From positions 1 through 7,017 of the forward strand of contig CALBGD010000287.1 of assembly GCA_937893735.1 (NCBI GenBank): a DNA stretch of 7,017 nucleotides, written 5' to 3'. Shown here piece after piece: positions 5,990-7,017 of this stretch. Each line of letters opens with the position of its first letter. Within the stretch, counting starts at the first letter, position 1. Below the pieces are notes generated by a model that made no database searches, was not told the DNA's origin, and saw only the letters and a list, made by a program, of their open reading frames with translations. Origin of the DNA: an uncultured Clostridia bacterium (GTDB lineage: Bacteria > Bacillota > Clostridia > Oscillospirales > Ruminococcaceae). A program made the position numbers and the translations under genes.

Positions 5990-6319
5990 TTACAATCCGT
6001 ATTTTGTGCGCCTGACCTCTGCTTCAAGGTATACCTGATTGTCGCTGCGGGCGGAAATAATGATAATTTTCATTACATTTCCGACTATTTCTACCTTGTA
6101 GACTACCCGTATTCCTATCTTTCTGAATTTGATTTTCATTAATCCGGAAAGGTTTGTTCCTCCGAGATTGCCAAGCGGCTTTCCATAACCACCCTGAAAG
6201 TCCGGCAGAGGATTCTGACTGACTTTTTGTATTCCCTTTAACACCTGCTTCTTTACGGAGCCGTCAAGGTCGTTCAGGTCTTTTTCAGCTTCTTTCAGGA
6301 ATTCGATGTTCCATGTCAT
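5990..6319 (-). CDS. RelE/ParE-superfamily toxin
   Basis: A 109-residue protein whose ATG overlaps the antitoxin stop as ATGA (6319-6316), the usual translationally coupled arrangement. It has the RelE/ParE pattern: N-terminal 'WNIEFLKEAEKDLNDLD' helix region, 'KPLGNL', a central 'KIKFRKIGIRVVYKV' strand pair with Arg71 and Tyr74, then 'KIIIISARSDNQVYLEAEVRR' with Arg91 and Tyr97. RelE toxins cleave mRNA on the ribosome, whereas ParE toxins poison gyrase. The sequence alone does not decide, although Arg/Tyr near the C-terminus fits a RelE-like nuclease. Length is normal and the frame intact. Its likely role is stabilising the host element by post-segregational killing, or an abortive stress response. 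Confidence 0.85.
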   Translation of the reverse strand: MTWNIEFLKEAEKDLNDLDGSVKKQVLKGIQKVSQNPLPDFQGGYGKPLGNLGGTNLSGLMKIKFRKIGIRVVYKVEIVGNVMKIIIISARSDNQVYLEAEVRRTKYGL

Positions 6320-6633
6320 TCGATATCCGGCTCCTCTATGTCGTCAAGGTCAGCCTGAGTGATTCCGGCATTCTTCATCACTTCGTCAAACGATACGGTT
6401 TCAGAGGATTTCGCAAGACGATTCTGGGCTTCAAGCGCAAGATAATGATCCTCCGCCATTTCAGAGAGCCTGATATATTCCTCCGGGGAAAGAATTACCG
6501 CCGCCGGGACATTGTTTTTCAGAACAATGAGCTGTTTTTCATTCGTAAGTCTGTCAAATATTTTGGAAGCCTGACCCTTGTTGAACTGAGTTATCGGAAC
6601 AAGGCTGTTCAAAGTGTTGTAAGCGATTGACAT
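6316..6633 (-). CDS. Phd/YefM-family antitoxin
   Basis: A 105-residue protein, first gene of the toxin-antitoxin pair. GGAGG (6645-6641) lies 7 bases before the ATG. The N-terminal DNA-binding fold shows 'VPITQFNKGQASKIFDRLT', 'KQLIVLKNNVPAAVILSPEEYIRL' (about 12-56), the Phd/YefM signature. The helical C-terminal half ends in a very acidic tail (DLDDIEEPDIE), the usual toxin-neutralising region. Antitoxins of this family bind their own promoter and repress it together with the toxin. Paired direct repeats over the -35 and spacer are candidate sites. Confidence 0.88.
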   Translation of the reverse strand: MSIAYNTLNSLVPITQFNKGQASKIFDRLTNEKQLIVLKNNVPAAVILSPEEYIRLSEMAEDHYLALEAQNRLAKSSETVSFDEVMKNAGITQADLDDIEEPDIE

Positions 6634-6653
6634 AATATCACCTCCGCACTTAT

Positions 6654-6682
6654 ATTATACTCATTTATCAACAAATTGTCAA
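6654..6682 (-). promoter_or_regulatory. Consensus promoter of the toxin-antitoxin operon
   Basis: On the minus strand, a perfect -35 TTGACA (6682-6677) and a perfect -10 TATAAT (6659-6654) are separated by exactly 17 bp. The predicted start, near 6648, gives a very short leader with the GGAGG of the antitoxin almost at its 5' end. Such a strong promoter fits an autorepressed toxin-antitoxin operon. Confidence 0.88.
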
Positions 6683-6701
6683 GTGAATATATCGACAAAT
6701 T
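6664..6701 (-). repeat. Direct repeat pair, candidate antitoxin operator
   Basis: On the minus strand, AATTTGTCGATATA (6701-6688) and AATTTGTTGATAAA (6677-6664) match at 12 of 14 positions with a 24-bp period. The first copy lies just upstream of the -35 and the second fills most of the -35/-10 spacer, so a bound protein would block RNA polymerase. Assignment to the Phd/YefM protein is inferred. Confidence 0.5.
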
Positions 6702-6704
6702 CTG

Positions 6705-7017
6705 CTATCTTCCGCCGCCGCGCCCGAACATTTCAAGGCGCTCATCGCTCAGCACGAACCGCACTTTTGCCGCCTGCCTGCCGACTTTCATCAGCGCCAT
6801 TCCGCGCTGTCCGGAGGAAATCAGCTCGGTCTGAGAATCGTTCAGGTCGAACAGCTCCGCGGCTTCTTTCAGCGACTGTCCATCCATTGAAAACAGCAGT
6901 TTGTAGGTCGGCAGGTCAAGCACCGACTGCCCGTAGAATTTGACTTCCGGGTCGAGAAAATCGTTGGTTGACTGCGTTCCTACGACTATGCTGCCCTCGT
7001 ATTTACGGGCGCGCTTT
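6705..7017 (-). CDS. VirB4-like conjugation ATPase, C-terminal 103 residues (5'-truncated by window edge)
   Basis: The minus-strand frame is open from the window edge to the TAG at 6707-6705. The visible part contains 'GSIVVGTQSTNDFLD', which matches the conserved 'ATQ..xDF' strand/sensor region near the C-terminus of VirB4/TraC/TraE ATPases. It is followed by 'YKLLFSMDG', 'LNDSQTELISSGQRGMALMKVG' and 'KVRFVLSDER', the usual VirB4 C-terminal succession. A GTG at 6923 is internal, because clear VirB4 homology lies upstream of it. VirB4 proteins are membrane-associated hexameric ATPases that power assembly of, and transport through, type IV secretion systems. The Walker motifs lie outside the window. 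The protein ends in 'GRGGGR', and the next module's operator begins within 5 bases of the stop. Confidence 0.8.
   Translation of the reverse strand, partial: KRARKYEGSIVVGTQSTNDFLDPEVKFYGQSVLDLPTYKLLFSMDGQSLKEAAELFDLNDSQTELISSGQRGMALMKVGRQAAKVRFVLSDERLEMFGRGGGR

Noticed and set aside
5704..6027. Minus-strand 107-codon frame spanning the toxin end, the terminator and the start of the membrane-protein gene
   Set aside because: It overlaps two supported genes and a terminator in a different frame, with no motif.
6313..6943. Plus-strand open frames opposite the antitoxin and VirB4 genes
   Set aside because: They are antisense shadows of recognisable proteins; the second is Arg/Ala/Ser-rich with no domain.

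Overview
The window looks like a gut Firmicute of the Ruminococcus/Oscillospiraceae type. It encodes a type I dockerin protein with ruminococcal-style 'NAMDAS' repeats. It also carries Clostridia-type conjugation genes, strong GGAGG ribosome binding sites and consensus sigma-A promoters. The species assignment is inference; no rRNA or core housekeeping gene is present.

Layout. Positions 1-1244 (+) hold the 3' part of a secreted modular protein: MBG-like repeat, chitobiase/hexosaminidase C-terminal-like domain, Gly/Ser linker, an unrecognised domain and a dockerin. Directly after it, at about 1269-1594, lies the left end of an IS3-family insertion sequence. It keeps its terminal repeat, promoter, a 12-bp inverted repeat around the -10 box, and the first ~83 codons of orfA. 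The element then stops abruptly, with no right end in the window. From there to the end of the window the backbone is on the minus strand and looks like part of an integrative/conjugative element. In transcription order it reads: C-terminus of a VirB4-like ATPase (7017-6705), a Phd/YefM-RelE toxin-antitoxin pair (6633-5990), a large single-pass membrane protein resembling the CD1108 conjugation family (5933-3984), and a CpaE/MinD-like protein with a degenerate P-loop (2672-1599).

Two blocks look like insertions into this backbone. The first is the toxin-antitoxin pair, which has its own perfect promoter, candidate operator repeats and terminator, packed between the VirB4 stop and the next gene's ribosome binding site. 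The second is a plus-strand gene (2890-3939) running against the conjugation genes from its own extended -10 promoter. It encodes an unusual fusion of an isochorismatase-type cysteine hydrolase and a zinc nucleobase/nucleoside deaminase, and is preceded by a 12-codon leader ORF and an inverted repeat touching its ribosome binding site.

The most interesting items are the two-enzyme fusion as probable cargo of a conjugative element, the IS fold-back structure that would silence transposase translation from read-through transcripts, and the IS/element junction near 1594. That junction is either a real rearrangement scar or an assembly join. No tRNA, rRNA, CRISPR array or recognisable attachment site was seen.
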